Part shown: positions 32,535-41,322 of the stretch, one piece after another
How the letters are laid out: every line of letters starts with the position of its first letter
Position numbering within the stretch: position 1 is the first letter of the stretch
Translations under genes and position numbers: made by a program
The notes under the pieces: generated by a model
Databases searched by the model: none
What the model saw: the letters and a program-made list of their open reading frames with translations, nothing else
What the model was told of the DNA's origin: nothing
NCBI GenBank assembly: GCA_017472065.1
Contig: JAFURB010000004.1
Span: 55,574 to 119,573 of the forward strand
Direction of reading: 5' to 3'
DNA length: 64,000 nt
DNA from: Alphaproteobacteria bacterium
Lineage (GTDB): Bacteria; Pseudomonadota; Alphaproteobacteria; Rs-D84

Positions 32535-32807
32535 CTATTTACGCAGACCTAATTTCTTAATCAGTTCTTCGTATTCGGCAACATCATTTTTCTTGATATA
32601 TGCCAATAATTTTTTACGACGATTAACCATCAACAACAAACCACGTTTTGAGTGTTTGTCTTTGTGATTGGCCTTCATGTGTTCTGTCAAATTGCGAATA
32701 CGCAATGTAAGACCAGCAACCTGGGCCGCAGCAGAACCACCATTGTCATGTTCAGTCGTTTTGAAATTTGCCACTACTTCGGCAATTTGTTCTTTTGTAA
32801 CGGACAT
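32535..32807 (-). CDS. rpsO: 30S ribosomal protein S15
   Basis: Binds the central domain of 16S rRNA early in 30S assembly. 90 residues from MSVTKEQIAEVV, with the signature GSAAAQVAGLTLRIRNLTEHMKANHKDKHSKRGLLLMVNRRKKLLAYIK. An AAAAGGAA ribosome site lies upstream of 32807. The frame is open further upstream, but that part overlaps truB. The usual truB-rpsO order is kept; pnp does not follow, since nth converges here. Confidence 0.96.
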   Translation of the reverse strand: MSVTKEQIAEVVANFKTTEHDNGGSAAAQVAGLTLRIRNLTEHMKANHKDKHSKRGLLLMVNRRKKLLAYIKKNDVAEYEELIKKLGLRK

Positions 32808-32826
32808 TTGTTTTTCCTTTTGTTTT

Positions 32827-33699
32827 TTATATTGTTCTTTTCGGGCGCAATATACCATCCGACACCATGCCAATTCCAATGAACGCATCACCAGAATATA
32901 CACGGCGCAAACCCGCCGCACCCACCGTCGCGACAAAGCCGCCGTTTTTATAAACCCCAGCCGCCGTGCCGTCAAGATTCACAACCGGAATGTCCCCCAG
33001 TCCTGAATCAATTGGTTCCAAGTATTTCTTGAAATCGCCACCATTATTAACCAGATTTTCTAAAAAATCAAGTTTTACTGCATTTTTTATAGTAAAACCA
33101 TTGGTTTGTGTCCGGCGTATCATATCAACCGTCGCAATACACCCACACATTTTGGCAATATCACGGGCAATTGATCGCACATATGTACCACGACTGCACA
33201 TCACGCGAAAATGCCACGATGCATTGCGTACACCCAGAAATTCTAGTTCAAAAATTTCTATTTGGCGGGGCGGTATTTCAATATTTTTACCACGACGCGC
33301 GGCATCGTATGCACGCATGCCATCGACATGTACCGCAGAATACATCGGTGGCGTTTGCATAATTTTACCAATCAATTTTGGCAATGCAGATTCTACCATT
33401 TCAACCGTTGGAACAATATTGTCACGCGCGATTTCGTGACCTGTTATGTCAAGGGTATCTGTTTCAAATCCAAATTGACACGAAAACAAATATTCTTTGT
33501 GGTTGGAATTTATTTCTTCGATAAAAGGTATCATTTTGGTGGCACCACCAATCGCAATTGGCAAAACCCCAGATGCCATTGGGTCCAGTGTGCCGATATG
33601 TCCAAACTTTTTCGTTTCAAACATACGCGCAATGCGCCCGCCTGCTGTGCGGGAAAACAACCCTGATTCTTTGTCCAAGATTATAAATCCATCCGCCAT
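32827..33699 (-). CDS. truB: tRNA pseudouridine-55 synthase TruB
   Basis: Forms pseudouridine 55 in the T loop of tRNA. FGHIGTLDPMASGVLPIAIG contains the catalytic Asp (about residue 39); TPPMYSAVHVDGMRAYDAARRG and CSRGTYVRSIARDI are standard motifs. 290 residues, with a C-terminal PUA-like extension ending RPKRTI. It sits between mutS and rpsO in a compact minus-strand run and starts 6 nt after the mutS stop. Ribosome site AGAGGG. Confidence 0.95.
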   Translation of the reverse strand: MADGFIILDKESGLFSRTAGGRIARMFETKKFGHIGTLDPMASGVLPIAIGGATKMIPFIEEINSNHKEYLFSCQFGFETDTLDITGHEIARDNIVPTVEMVESALPKLIGKIMQTPPMYSAVHVDGMRAYDAARRGKNIEIPPRQIEIFELEFLGVRNASWHFRVMCSRGTYVRSIARDIAKMCGCIATVDMIRRTQTNGFTIKNAVKLDFLENLVNNGGDFKKYLEPIDSGLGDIPVVNLDGTAAGVYKNGGFVATVGAAGLRRVYSGDAFIGIGMVSDGILRPKRTI

Positions 33700-33705
33700 T
33701 ACCCT

Positions 33706-36225
33706 CTATTCCCCAAACAGGTTTAATTGTGAACGCACAGGCGATGATACAACATGTGCCATCGTGGATGACTGGGCGGATTTTGGTTTTGCCTGGTCCG
33801 TGGGGGCATGTGATTCCAGAGATGACAAAACGTTCTCTGCGCGCGCAACCACAGATGCCGGCATCCCCGCCATACGCGCCACATGGATACCATACGAACG
33901 ATTGGCAACGCCGGGTACAATTTTATGCATAAATACAATTTCATTGTTGTGTTCACGAACATCAATAGTCAAACAAGAAACATTATTCAATTCACCACGC
34001 GACACCAAATGTGTTAATTCGTGATAATGGGTTGCAAACAATGTTCGCGGTTGCATCGTGTCCAGAAATTCCAGGACCGCCTGGGCAATAGCCATACCGT
34101 CATATGTTGCGGTACCACGACCAATTTCATCGAATATGATAAATGATTTATTTGTGGCACGGTTTAGAATATTTGCAGTCTCAGCCATTTCAACCATAAA
34201 TGTTGATTGACCGGCGGCCAGGTTATCCGATGCACCAACACGACTGAACAATTGATCACAAATGCCAATGGTCGCAGATGTTGCCGGCACAAATGACCCC
34301 AGGTGTGCCAGCACAACAATTATCGCATTTTGGCGCAGGTATGTTGATTTACCCGCCATATTCGGCCCCGTCAACAGCGCAATTGGTCGCGCGTTCAAAT
34401 TACAATTGTTTTTAACAAAGTTATCACCACGCGCACGCAGCACAGATTCAATTACAGGATGACGACCACCAACAATATCAAACGCATTATCATTTGTTAT
34501 GTTTGGACATACCCAAGAATATAAATCTGCAACATATGATAATGAACACCAAACATCTGCATCCGCCAATAAATCTGCCACAGACAGCAAATCATCAGAT
34601 ACCGCACGGATATTATCAATCAAGGTGGAAATGATTTGTGATTCTATCCCGGCGGATTTTTCAGCCGCACTGCGGACATCGTTATCTAAATCAATCAAAC
34701 GCGCCGTTGTAAATCGCATATTGCCGGCCATGGTTTGGCGATGAATAAATCCGGATTCAGGCGCCATCATGATATCTGCACGCGAACTGGGGATTTCAAT
34801 AAAGTATCCCAAGATATTATTGTACTTTATTTTTAATGTGTTTATCCCCGTCTTGGATACATATTCAGATTGCAATGCGGCAATTGTTTCTTTGGCCCCG
34901 TTGGCCAAACGGCGCATATTATCCAGTGATGCATCAAAACCATCACGAATCACATTGCCATCACGGAAAAATGTCGGCAATTCATCCGCCAATGCATTGC
35001 GTAATTTTAGTGCTAATTCATCATGTGTGTTTATCGATGCAAAACGCGCCGCCAACCCAGAATCCAAACGCGATGACATCATTTGGGCATGGGGCAGGGC
35101 AGATAAAAATTCCAAGATATTACGCATATCACGCGGCGTGCCACGACCAGATAGCAAGCGCGACAAACAACGACCAACATCCGGCACGGTCGATAACATG
35201 CGTTGCAATCCCATCATAACATCCGGGTTCAGCATCATGTGGGAAATGTGGGCCTGGCGTTTTTTTATTTCATCTATATCCGATGATAATGCACGCAGAT
35301 ATGAACGCAATTTACGCGCACCAGCCGCCGTCTTGGTGTTATCAAGAACATCAATCAGACATGTACCACCGTCATTAATTGGTGCATCTATTTCAAGACT
35401 TTTCCATGTGGCGGAATCTATTAACAATTGTGCGCCAGATTTGAATTGATGCGGCGCACGAAATGTTATCGGTGCATCGCGCTGGGTATTAAATAAATAT
35501 CCAGCCAGCAAACATATCGCATTATCAATATTCGTAGAAACCGCATCCATACGCACAACACCGCCAAAAACACGGGAAACAATTTGGTCAATATCGGTGC
35601 GATGATACAGTTTTTCAAAAACAGCGGTTGTCTTGAAAATATCGCGCAGTTGCATAATCTTGTCATTTTCGGCCGCATGTGATGGATATATAACCTCGGC
35701 CGGGTTAAGGCGAACCAGGTCGTCAATAATATCAGATGTTTTACCAATAAAAAATTCACCGGTTGAAATATCACATCCGGCAATATCAAATTCTTGGTTT
35801 GACAATGGGACAACCGATACCAAGAAATTTGAATTCTTAGGTGTTAATAAATTTTCATCCGTTAATGTCCCGGGGGTTAAAACACGCACCACCTTGCGTT
35901 CAATAAACTTGTGCCCACGGGATTTAGCCTCGGCTGGGGTTTCCATTTGTTCAACAAGTGCCACCGAAAAACCGCCACGCACCAGACGACCAAAATAATT
36001 ATCCGCCGCGTGCCACGGTATTCCACACATTGGAATAGATTCACCATCGCCATCGGTACCACGCGCCGTCAAAACCAACCCTAGATTTGAACTGATTATT
36101 TTTGCATCTTCGAAAAAAGATTCATAAAAATCCCCCAGACGAAACATCAACAACGCATCTGGATTTTCCGCCTTCATATCAACATACTGTTGCATCACAG
36201 GGGTCAGTTTACTTTTTTCTGCCAC
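33706..36225 (-). CDS. mutS: DNA mismatch repair protein MutS
   Basis: Recognises mismatches and short loops and recruits MutL. The N-terminal mismatch-binding domain has the Phe-X-Glu motif in FRLGDFYESFFEDA. The ATPase domain has TGPNMAGKSTYLRQ (Walker A), FMVEMAETANIL, FDEIGRGTATYDG (Walker B) and ATHYHELT. 839 residues, a normal length. The start is GTG at 36225 with only a weak CGGAA ribosome site. It lies between xseB (25 nt upstream) and truB (6 nt downstream). Confidence 0.96.
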   Translation of the reverse strand: MAEKSKLTPVMQQYVDMKAENPDALLMFRLGDFYESFFEDAKIISSNLGLVLTARGTDGDGESIPMCGIPWHAADNYFGRLVRGGFSVALVEQMETPAEAKSRGHKFIERKVVRVLTPGTLTDENLLTPKNSNFLVSVVPLSNQEFDIAGCDISTGEFFIGKTSDIIDDLVRLNPAEVIYPSHAAENDKIMQLRDIFKTTAVFEKLYHRTDIDQIVSRVFGGVVRMDAVSTNIDNAICLLAGYLFNTQRDAPITFRAPHQFKSGAQLLIDSATWKSLEIDAPINDGGTCLIDVLDNTKTAAGARKLRSYLRALSSDIDEIKKRQAHISHMMLNPDVMMGLQRMLSTVPDVGRCLSRLLSGRGTPRDMRNILEFLSALPHAQMMSSRLDSGLAARFASINTHDELALKLRNALADELPTFFRDGNVIRDGFDASLDNMRRLANGAKETIAALQSEYVSKTGINTLKIKYNNILGYFIEIPSSRADIMMAPESGFIHRQTMAGNMRFTTARLIDLDNDVRSAAEKSAGIESQIISTLIDNIRAVSDDLLSVADLLADADVWCSLSYVADLYSWVCPNITNDNAFDIVGGRHPVIESVLRARGDNFVKNNCNLNARPIALLTGPNMAGKSTYLRQNAIIVVLAHLGSFVPATSATIGICDQLFSRVGASDNLAAGQSTFMVEMAETANILNRATNKSFIIFDEIGRGTATYDGMAIAQAVLEFLDTMQPRTLFATHYHELTHLVSRGELNNVSCLTIDVREHNNEIVFMHKIVPGVANRSYGIHVARMAGMPASVVARAENVLSSLESHAPTDQAKPKSAQSSTMAHVVSSPVRSQLNLFGE

Positions 36226-36250
36226 GATAAATTCCGTTTGATAAAAATTA

Positions 36251-36448
36251 TTATTGATTAGTTACTTTTAATGTTTCTATTTTTAATTCGGCTTCTTTTA
36301 ACAATTGTTCACAGTATGCCTTTAATTTAACACCTTGTTCATATGCCGCAACAGAATCCGCCAATGGCAATTCGCCAGATTCCATTTTTTTTACCAATTC
36401 CATTAATTGTTTGTATGCTTCTTCGAATGTTGGTTTGTTTTCGTCCAT
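36251..36448 (-). CDS. xseB: Exodeoxyribonuclease VII small subunit XseB
   Basis: 65 residues with the family core FEEAYKQLMELVKKMESGELPLADSVAAYEQGVKL. XseB coats the XseA catalytic subunit in the single-strand-specific exonuclease. xseA is not in the window. It directly precedes mutS on the minus strand, making a repair-gene pair, and follows a terminator for the TPR gene upstream. Confidence 0.93.
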   Translation of the reverse strand: MDENKPTFEEAYKQLMELVKKMESGELPLADSVAAYEQGVKLKAYCEQLLKEAELKIETLKVTNQ

Positions 36449-36508
36449 GATTATACCCCCGATTGTTTATCAGGATTACCATACAAAAACAAACATAAAT
36501 TTGCAATT

Positions 36509-36534
36509 AAAAATCCGGCATTTGCCGGATTTTT
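36509..36534 (-). terminator. Terminator after the TPR gene
   Basis: TCCGGCA, TT, TGCCGGA with A5/T5 flanks, directly after the stop of the minus-strand TPR gene. Confidence 0.88.
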
Positions 36535-36535
36535 A

Positions 36536-37606
36536 TTATTCTGTTACAATGGGCGCTGTTTGTTCAACAACCGATTCCACAACCAATTCTGGGACCGGTT
36601 CTGTCACAGGATTTTGAACCGCGTTCATGTCTGCAATTAATGCATCCAGACGTTCGACGGTTTCACTGTCGCCCAGGGCCGCACCAATCGTACGAGCAGA
36701 TTCCAAATCTGCACGAGCAGCATCCATATTGCCCAAGTTTACATTTAATGCCGCGGATTTTTCAAAGTAATCCATAGCACGCGTGGACAAACTTTCGCGT
36801 TCTTCCATTGTTGGGGCGCCTTGAATCTGTTCAGAAATTACACGAACCGCAGATGAATAATCATTGATTGCATCTGCGTAATTACCAAGTGCAGTGTAGG
36901 CTTCGGCGCGTTCCGCATAGACTGTTGGATTCACAACACCTTCGGGGCGAGCCAATGAATTTGTATAGTCTGCAATCGCACCTTCCCAATTCTTTAACCA
37001 CAGGTTTAACTGACCGCGTTTTGCATACAAATCACGCAATTGTAATACCGGTGTTGGGTTTGTTGTGTTTGCAGCCATGGCATTATTAATGTCGTTCAAT
37101 GCTGCACCATAATCTTCCAGACGAATATTTAATAATGCGCGATCATAAAACGCAACCGCGTTTTGGGCATCTTTTTCCAATGCCGCGTCAAAGTCCGCCA
37201 TCGCATTACGATAATCACCAGACTGCATATATGCTTCGCCACGCAAGATATATGTATCAATCGATGCCGCACCACCATCAATTGCCGCAGTTAAATCAAC
37301 AATCGCTTCGTCAATTGTACCGGCCAGTAATTTTGTTTTACCGCTTTCATAATAATCATTGGCTTGTAACAATTGTTCTTCGCTAATTTGTGATGTTGTC
37401 GATGGTGTATAAATTGCATCGTGACTGCGACCCAAGATATAAAATGTCGCCGCAATAAAGAACAAAATTATAAACCAGTAAACATAAATTGATAAAGACC
37501 AAGAACCACCACATGATTTCTTTGGTGTGATTTTTGCAACAGGTTTTGACTTAGAAACCGGGGCTTTTTTTGTTATTTTTGTGTTTTTTGATGGTGTTTT
37601 TTTCAT
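36536..37606 (-). CDS. Membrane-anchored TPR protein
   Basis: 356 residues. A Lys-rich, Pro-containing cytoplasmic N terminus (about 35 residues), one TM helix (LSIYVYWFIILFFIAATFYILG), then at least five TPR units in the periplasm: ANDYYESGKTKLLAGTIDEAIVDLTAAI, YILRGEAYMQSGDYRNAMADFDAALE, AFYDRALLNIRLEDYGAALNDIN, YAKRGQLNLWLKNWEGAIADYTNSL and YAERAEAYTALGNYADAINDYSSAV. The tail is rich in Pro, Val and Glu. Likely a scaffold in envelope assembly; no specific family recognised. It is in a separate unit from xseB because of the terminator between them. Confidence 0.75.
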   Translation of the reverse strand: MKKTPSKNTKITKKAPVSKSKPVAKITPKKSCGGSWSLSIYVYWFIILFFIAATFYILGRSHDAIYTPSTTSQISEEQLLQANDYYESGKTKLLAGTIDEAIVDLTAAIDGGAASIDTYILRGEAYMQSGDYRNAMADFDAALEKDAQNAVAFYDRALLNIRLEDYGAALNDINNAMAANTTNPTPVLQLRDLYAKRGQLNLWLKNWEGAIADYTNSLARPEGVVNPTVYAERAEAYTALGNYADAINDYSSAVRVISEQIQGAPTMEERESLSTRAMDYFEKSAALNVNLGNMDAARADLESARTIGAALGDSETVERLDALIADMNAVQNPVTEPVPELVVESVVEQTAPIVTE

Positions 37607-37634
37607 AAAAATCTCCCTTCCGTTTAATGGAATA

Positions 37635-38330
37635 TTAGAGAGTTTTTATCATTTCGTCAATTGTTTTCTGTGAAATCTTTTTAATTTGTCCCGGGGTAAG
37701 ATTTCCCAGTTCTATTTTTCCATACTTTATACGATGTAATTTCACAACCGGACATCCACATGCACGCATTACAATTCTGATTTCGTTCTTTTTACCTTCG
37801 GTTATTTCGATACGCAAAATATTTGGTTCTGTTTCCGTGATTTTCATTGGTGCATAACGAATACCATCAACCGTTATTCCACGACGCGCTAAATCCAGTT
37901 TTTTTGTATTACCAGAAACAGTCGCAATATAAACACGTGGAATTTTTGATGACGGTAATGTCAGGCGTCGTGCCAATTCGCCATCATTTGTTAATAGCAA
38001 TAGCCCAGTTGTTTTATAATCCAATCGCCCAACATATCTTAAATTCTTATATTTTTCCGGCAACACATCATAAATCGTTTTGCGAGCATGCGGATCATAC
38101 GCAGTTGTCATCGTATTTATCGGCTTATAAAACGCATACAATTCTGTGTTTTTTTGCGTATCTATTTGTTTGCCATTAACCGTCACAACATCATTAGGTC
38201 CGACAAAATTAACCGGACTGTCGATTACATTACCATTTATCGCAACCACGCCATTGGCAATTAGTTTTTCGGCCACGCGTCGTGACGCAACACCATTATC
38301 AGATAAAAATTTAGCAATTCGCATCGTCAT
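37635..38330 (-). CDS. RsuA/RluB-family rRNA pseudouridine synthase
   Basis: 231 residues. N-terminal S4 RNA-binding domain (RIAKFLSDNGVASRRVAEKLIANGVVAINGNVI), then the catalytic domain with the active-site Asp in YVGRLDYKTTGLLLLTNDG and the family motif ITEGKKNEIRIVMRACGCPVVKLHRIKYG. RluB, RluE, RluF and RsuA share this layout, so the target base in rRNA cannot be fixed from sequence alone; RluB (23S U2605) is the commonest in alphaproteobacteria. It starts 2 nt after rsmE, so two rRNA modification genes form a pair. Confidence 0.9.
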   Translation of the reverse strand: MTMRIAKFLSDNGVASRRVAEKLIANGVVAINGNVIDSPVNFVGPNDVVTVNGKQIDTQKNTELYAFYKPINTMTTAYDPHARKTIYDVLPEKYKNLRYVGRLDYKTTGLLLLTNDGELARRLTLPSSKIPRVYIATVSGNTKKLDLARRGITVDGIRYAPMKITETEPNILRIEITEGKKNEIRIVMRACGCPVVKLHRIKYGKIELGNLTPGQIKKISQKTIDEMIKTL

Positions 38331-38332
38331 TT

Positions 38333-38986
38333 TTATTTTAGTATTTTTGCCAGCGCAACAATCGCCGCCGTTTCTGCACGCAAAATTGTTTTACCCAAAC
38401 TTACCCCACGGGCATGCGCCGCATCCAGCATTTCAAATTCTGTATCTGAAAAACCACCTTCGGGACCAATCAGTATTTTATCTGTGTTAAAATCGGTCGA
38501 TGCGTCTGCACCATATGCCACACGTTCGTCTGCAAAAACAACATCGGATAAATCTAGTTCAGAAAACTTAACAGGCTCTAAAATTTCCGGTACAGAATTA
38601 CGATTTGATTGTTCGGCGGCCTCGGTCGCTATTTTTTGCATACGCCCCCAATTTATATGGTGCGCGACCGTGCGGGCGGTTATAACCGGCAAAATCCGTG
38701 CAACCCCCATTTGGGTCGCCATATTAATTAAATCATCTGTATGCTTAATCGGGGCAAACATCAATGTTATATTATTTGACGGGTCAATATGTGATGTCTT
38801 TTCACCAATAATCAGATTTTTATCATCATCTGAAACCGTCGCACTGTATTCATTTCCGCCACCAAAAACCAAACAATTGCGCGTACGCATAACGCGCGTT
38901 AAATAGTGCAGTGTTTCACGTGTCAGCGGTATTGTAATACCAGGTTTAATATTATCTTCAATATAAATTCTTGGAATATTTTTCAT
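38333..38986 (-). CDS. rsmE: 16S rRNA (uracil-1498-N3)-methyltransferase RsmE
   Basis: 217-residue SPOUT-class methyltransferase. HYLTRVMRTR at the N-terminal RNA-binding domain; RILPVITARTV, EAAEQSNRNSVPEI, LIGPEGGFSDTE and LGKTILRAETAAI form the SAM-binding trefoil knot. Slightly shorter than the usual 240-250. First gene of a minus-strand run (rsmE, RluB-like, TPR) and divergent from virD4 by 55 nt. Confidence 0.94.
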   Translation of the reverse strand: MKNIPRIYIEDNIKPGITIPLTRETLHYLTRVMRTRNCLVFGGGNEYSATVSDDDKNLIIGEKTSHIDPSNNITLMFAPIKHTDDLINMATQMGVARILPVITARTVAHHINWGRMQKIATEAAEQSNRNSVPEILEPVKFSELDLSDVVFADERVAYGADASTDFNTDKILIGPEGGFSDTEFEMLDAAHARGVSLGKTILRAETAAIVALAKILK

Positions 38987-39026
38987 AAATTCGTATTTCC
39001 TGATTTATCCAAATGATTTTTTCTGA

Positions 39027-39032
39027 TATAAT
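39027..39032 (+). promoter_or_regulatory. -10 box of virD4, apparently leaderless
   Basis: Consensus TATAAT ends 9 nt before the ATG at 39042; no Shine-Dalgarno and no clear -35 are visible. Confidence 0.5.
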
Positions 39033-39041
39033 CATAACACA

Positions 39042-41291
39042 ATGGCCAAGAAGTTCAAGATTTTATCCGCATCCGGCAAAGGCAAAGGAATAGATATATT
39101 CCGGTCCACTGCGTACAAAGAACACGAAAAAACACCAATGGCACAGATATTCTGGCGCATTCGGTGGGGGTGTGGTATATGGATTGCAGCCGCATTGGCA
39201 TTTGGCGCGTCGTTTATTATTGAACATATTTGGCGATATGGGTGGAGTCCCGCCAGTGCAGTATGGACAAAAACATATCTGATGAATTTGTTGACCAGTG
39301 GCGGTCTGGCCGCGCTGGCCGAATTACCGGCATGGTTTTGGCGTTGCATTTTCAGAACTGATTTAGCATGCATGGTACCACTGTTACCACTGATTGCATA
39401 CTATTTTCTGTCAGACGGCACATTTACCGACGAATTTAACCCACACGGCAAAGATAAATTTGATGAAAAATCATCAAACAAAGCCACCGCCGCCGATATT
39501 AAAAAGATGAACCAGGATTGGAAAAACAAAGAAGGGTTGTTCAAAGGTTTTATTATTGTTCTGGGATATTTTAAAAACAAGGGCAAAAGTGTACCCTTGA
39601 TGTTCGATGAACCGTTGTCTGCGTTATGTGTTGCGCCCCCGGGAACCGGTAAAACCAAAGGGGTTGTTGAGCCAACAATTCTGGAATGTGACACCGTATC
39701 AATGATTATTAACGACCCAAAACCCGAATTAAAACAAACAACCAGTGGTTATCGTTCAACTGTGGGGCCGGTGTTTATTATGAACTGGGCAGGACAAGAC
39801 GACCCCGCACGCGGTATATATTATCCGTCATGGAATCCATTGTCGCCCGAACATGTGCCGTTTAACCAAGAACAACGCGATTTGTATATTGATTCAATTT
39901 GCAACACACTTATCCCAGACCGTTCGGGGTCGTCGGCCGACCCACACTGGACAATAACTGGGCGTGCGGCACTGACCGGATTTGTACAATATATTGTATC
40001 CAAGGTTGAACGCGCCAAGGCAGACGATTATTTCTATGCACGCATGGTTAACGGCACATTTAATGCCGAAGATGCCGCGGTGTTATCTGACTATTACCTG
40101 TCTATGATGACAGATCCAAATGCATATGCGGCGCATGCAATGTTGCAACGCGGTGAATTAAATGCAATGAACTATGTCCATGTTGGAACATGGGCCAACA
40201 TTCCAGATGCATGGCGCGGTAAAGAAGCATCTTTACCAATGATTCTGGATTGGTTAACATCCAGCCAGATTGAAATTGCACGTCAGATGGATGAACGTAG
40301 AAAAGCCGGCGACCAAATGGTTATGATGGCCGATCCAATGAAGGAATTGTTCCAAAACGCGGTCGATGAAGCGCGCCAATACGCATATTCGCATCGCGCC
40401 ATCCAAGAATTAACACAATTAGCAAACACACCTGACAAGGAACGTGGTTCTATTATGTCAACCGCGCTGTCTGGATTAACAATTTTCCGTAATGCCGCCG
40501 TACGCAATCGTACATCACATTCAGATTTTCATTTTTCGGATTTACGTGGAATGCGCGACCCGCGCGACGGTAAAATAAAACCAGTGTCGGTGTATCTATC
40601 AATCAATATGGTTGATGCCCAGGCACTTAATCCAATCACTGCTATATTTATTGAATTGATGTCAAACTTCCTGTTGGCAAACAAACCAGATGAAGAACAC
40701 AATGGGCAAAAATTGGGACCATATCCGGTATTGTTTGTATTGGACGAAATGCCAAAAATGCAAAAAATGCAGGCTGTTATCCAGGGGCCAGACCTGGGGC
40801 GTGGACAAAAGATTTCATACCTGTTAATCGGTCAGGACTTAAACCAGATTTCCGAAAAATACGGGCAAGAAGCCGCAAATACCATCATATCAACAACGGC
40901 TGCCAAAATTGTCATGCGACAAAACGATCCAAAAACCGCCGAACGTTTTTCGGATATGATGGGCATGAAAATGAAAAAAGAAAAAGGTGCCGACGGCAAA
41001 GAAGTTACCAAGGAATCATTGCTTTATACACCAATGGATATCATGAAATTGGAAGAGGGCAAACAACTGGTTATTATCCAGGGGCACTATAACCGCCCGA
41101 TTGAGGCAGACCAGGAAAGATGGCATCTGAACAAAACACCGGTTCAAAAAGAACTGTTCAAGAAGGTACAAATGGGCGAGGCACCGCCACTGCCGGAATT
41201 CTTGGTGCCGTCGCATCATCGTGCGCTGGGGTATGCGGGCACACCACGGATATATTATCCAGCAACCAAGGAAATTAAAATATTATCATAA
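39042..41291 (+). CDS. virD4: Type IV secretion coupling ATPase VirD4/TraG
   Basis: 749 residues. Two N-terminal TM helices (about residues 45-65 and 105-130), then the cytoplasmic hexameric ATPase with Walker A APPGTGKTKG, INDPKPEL, and Walker B PVLFVLDEMPKM. The C-terminal half has the TraG-type GRGQKISYLLIGQDLNQI and IVMRQNDPKTAERFS motifs. It presents substrates to a type IV secretion channel. No other vir/tra gene, relaxase or mobile-element gene lies within the window, and base composition matches the neighbours. It therefore looks like an established chromosomal gene, comparable in setting to dispersed vir clusters of Rickettsiales, rather than part of an integrated conjugative element. 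Confidence 0.9.
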   Translation: MAKKFKILSASGKGKGIDIFRSTAYKEHEKTPMAQIFWRIRWGCGIWIAAALAFGASFIIEHIWRYGWSPASAVWTKTYLMNLLTSGGLAALAELPAWFWRCIFRTDLACMVPLLPLIAYYFLSDGTFTDEFNPHGKDKFDEKSSNKATAADIKKMNQDWKNKEGLFKGFIIVLGYFKNKGKSVPLMFDEPLSALCVAPPGTGKTKGVVEPTILECDTVSMIINDPKPELKQTTSGYRSTVGPVFIMNWAGQDDPARGIYYPSWNPLSPEHVPFNQEQRDLYIDSICNTLIPDRSGSSADPHWTITGRAALTGFVQYIVSKVERAKADDYFYARMVNGTFNAEDAAVLSDYYLSMMTDPNAYAAHAMLQRGELNAMNYVHVGTWANIPDAWRGKEASLPMILDWLTSSQIEIARQMDERRKAGDQMVMMADPMKELFQNAVDEARQYAYSHRAIQELTQLANTPDKERGSIMSTALSGLTIFRNAAVRNRTSHSDFHFSDLRGMRDPRDGKIKPVSVYLSINMVDAQALNPITAIFIELMSNFLLANKPDEEHNGQKLGPYPVLFVLDEMPKMQKMQAVIQGPDLGRGQKISYLLIGQDLNQISEKYGQEAANTIISTTAAKIVMRQNDPKTAERFSDMMGMKMKKEKGADGKEVTKESLLYTPMDIMKLEEGKQLVIIQGHYNRPIEADQERWHLNKTPVQKELFKKVQMGEAPPLPEFLVPSHHRALGYAGTPRIYYPATKEIKILS

Positions 41292-41292
41292 T

Positions 41293-41321
41293 AAAAAATC
41301 CCGCGAAACGCGGGATTTTTT
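41293..41321. terminator. Bidirectional terminator between virD4 and macA
   Basis: A6-TCCCGCG, AAA, CGCGGGA-T6, perfect arms, between converging genes. Confidence 0.93.
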
Positions 41322-41322
41322 A

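Noticed and set aside
38912..38922. TGTTTCACGTG, a perfect half parS
   Set aside because: Only about 12 of 16 parS bases match, it lies within the rsmE coding sequence, and the other half is absent.
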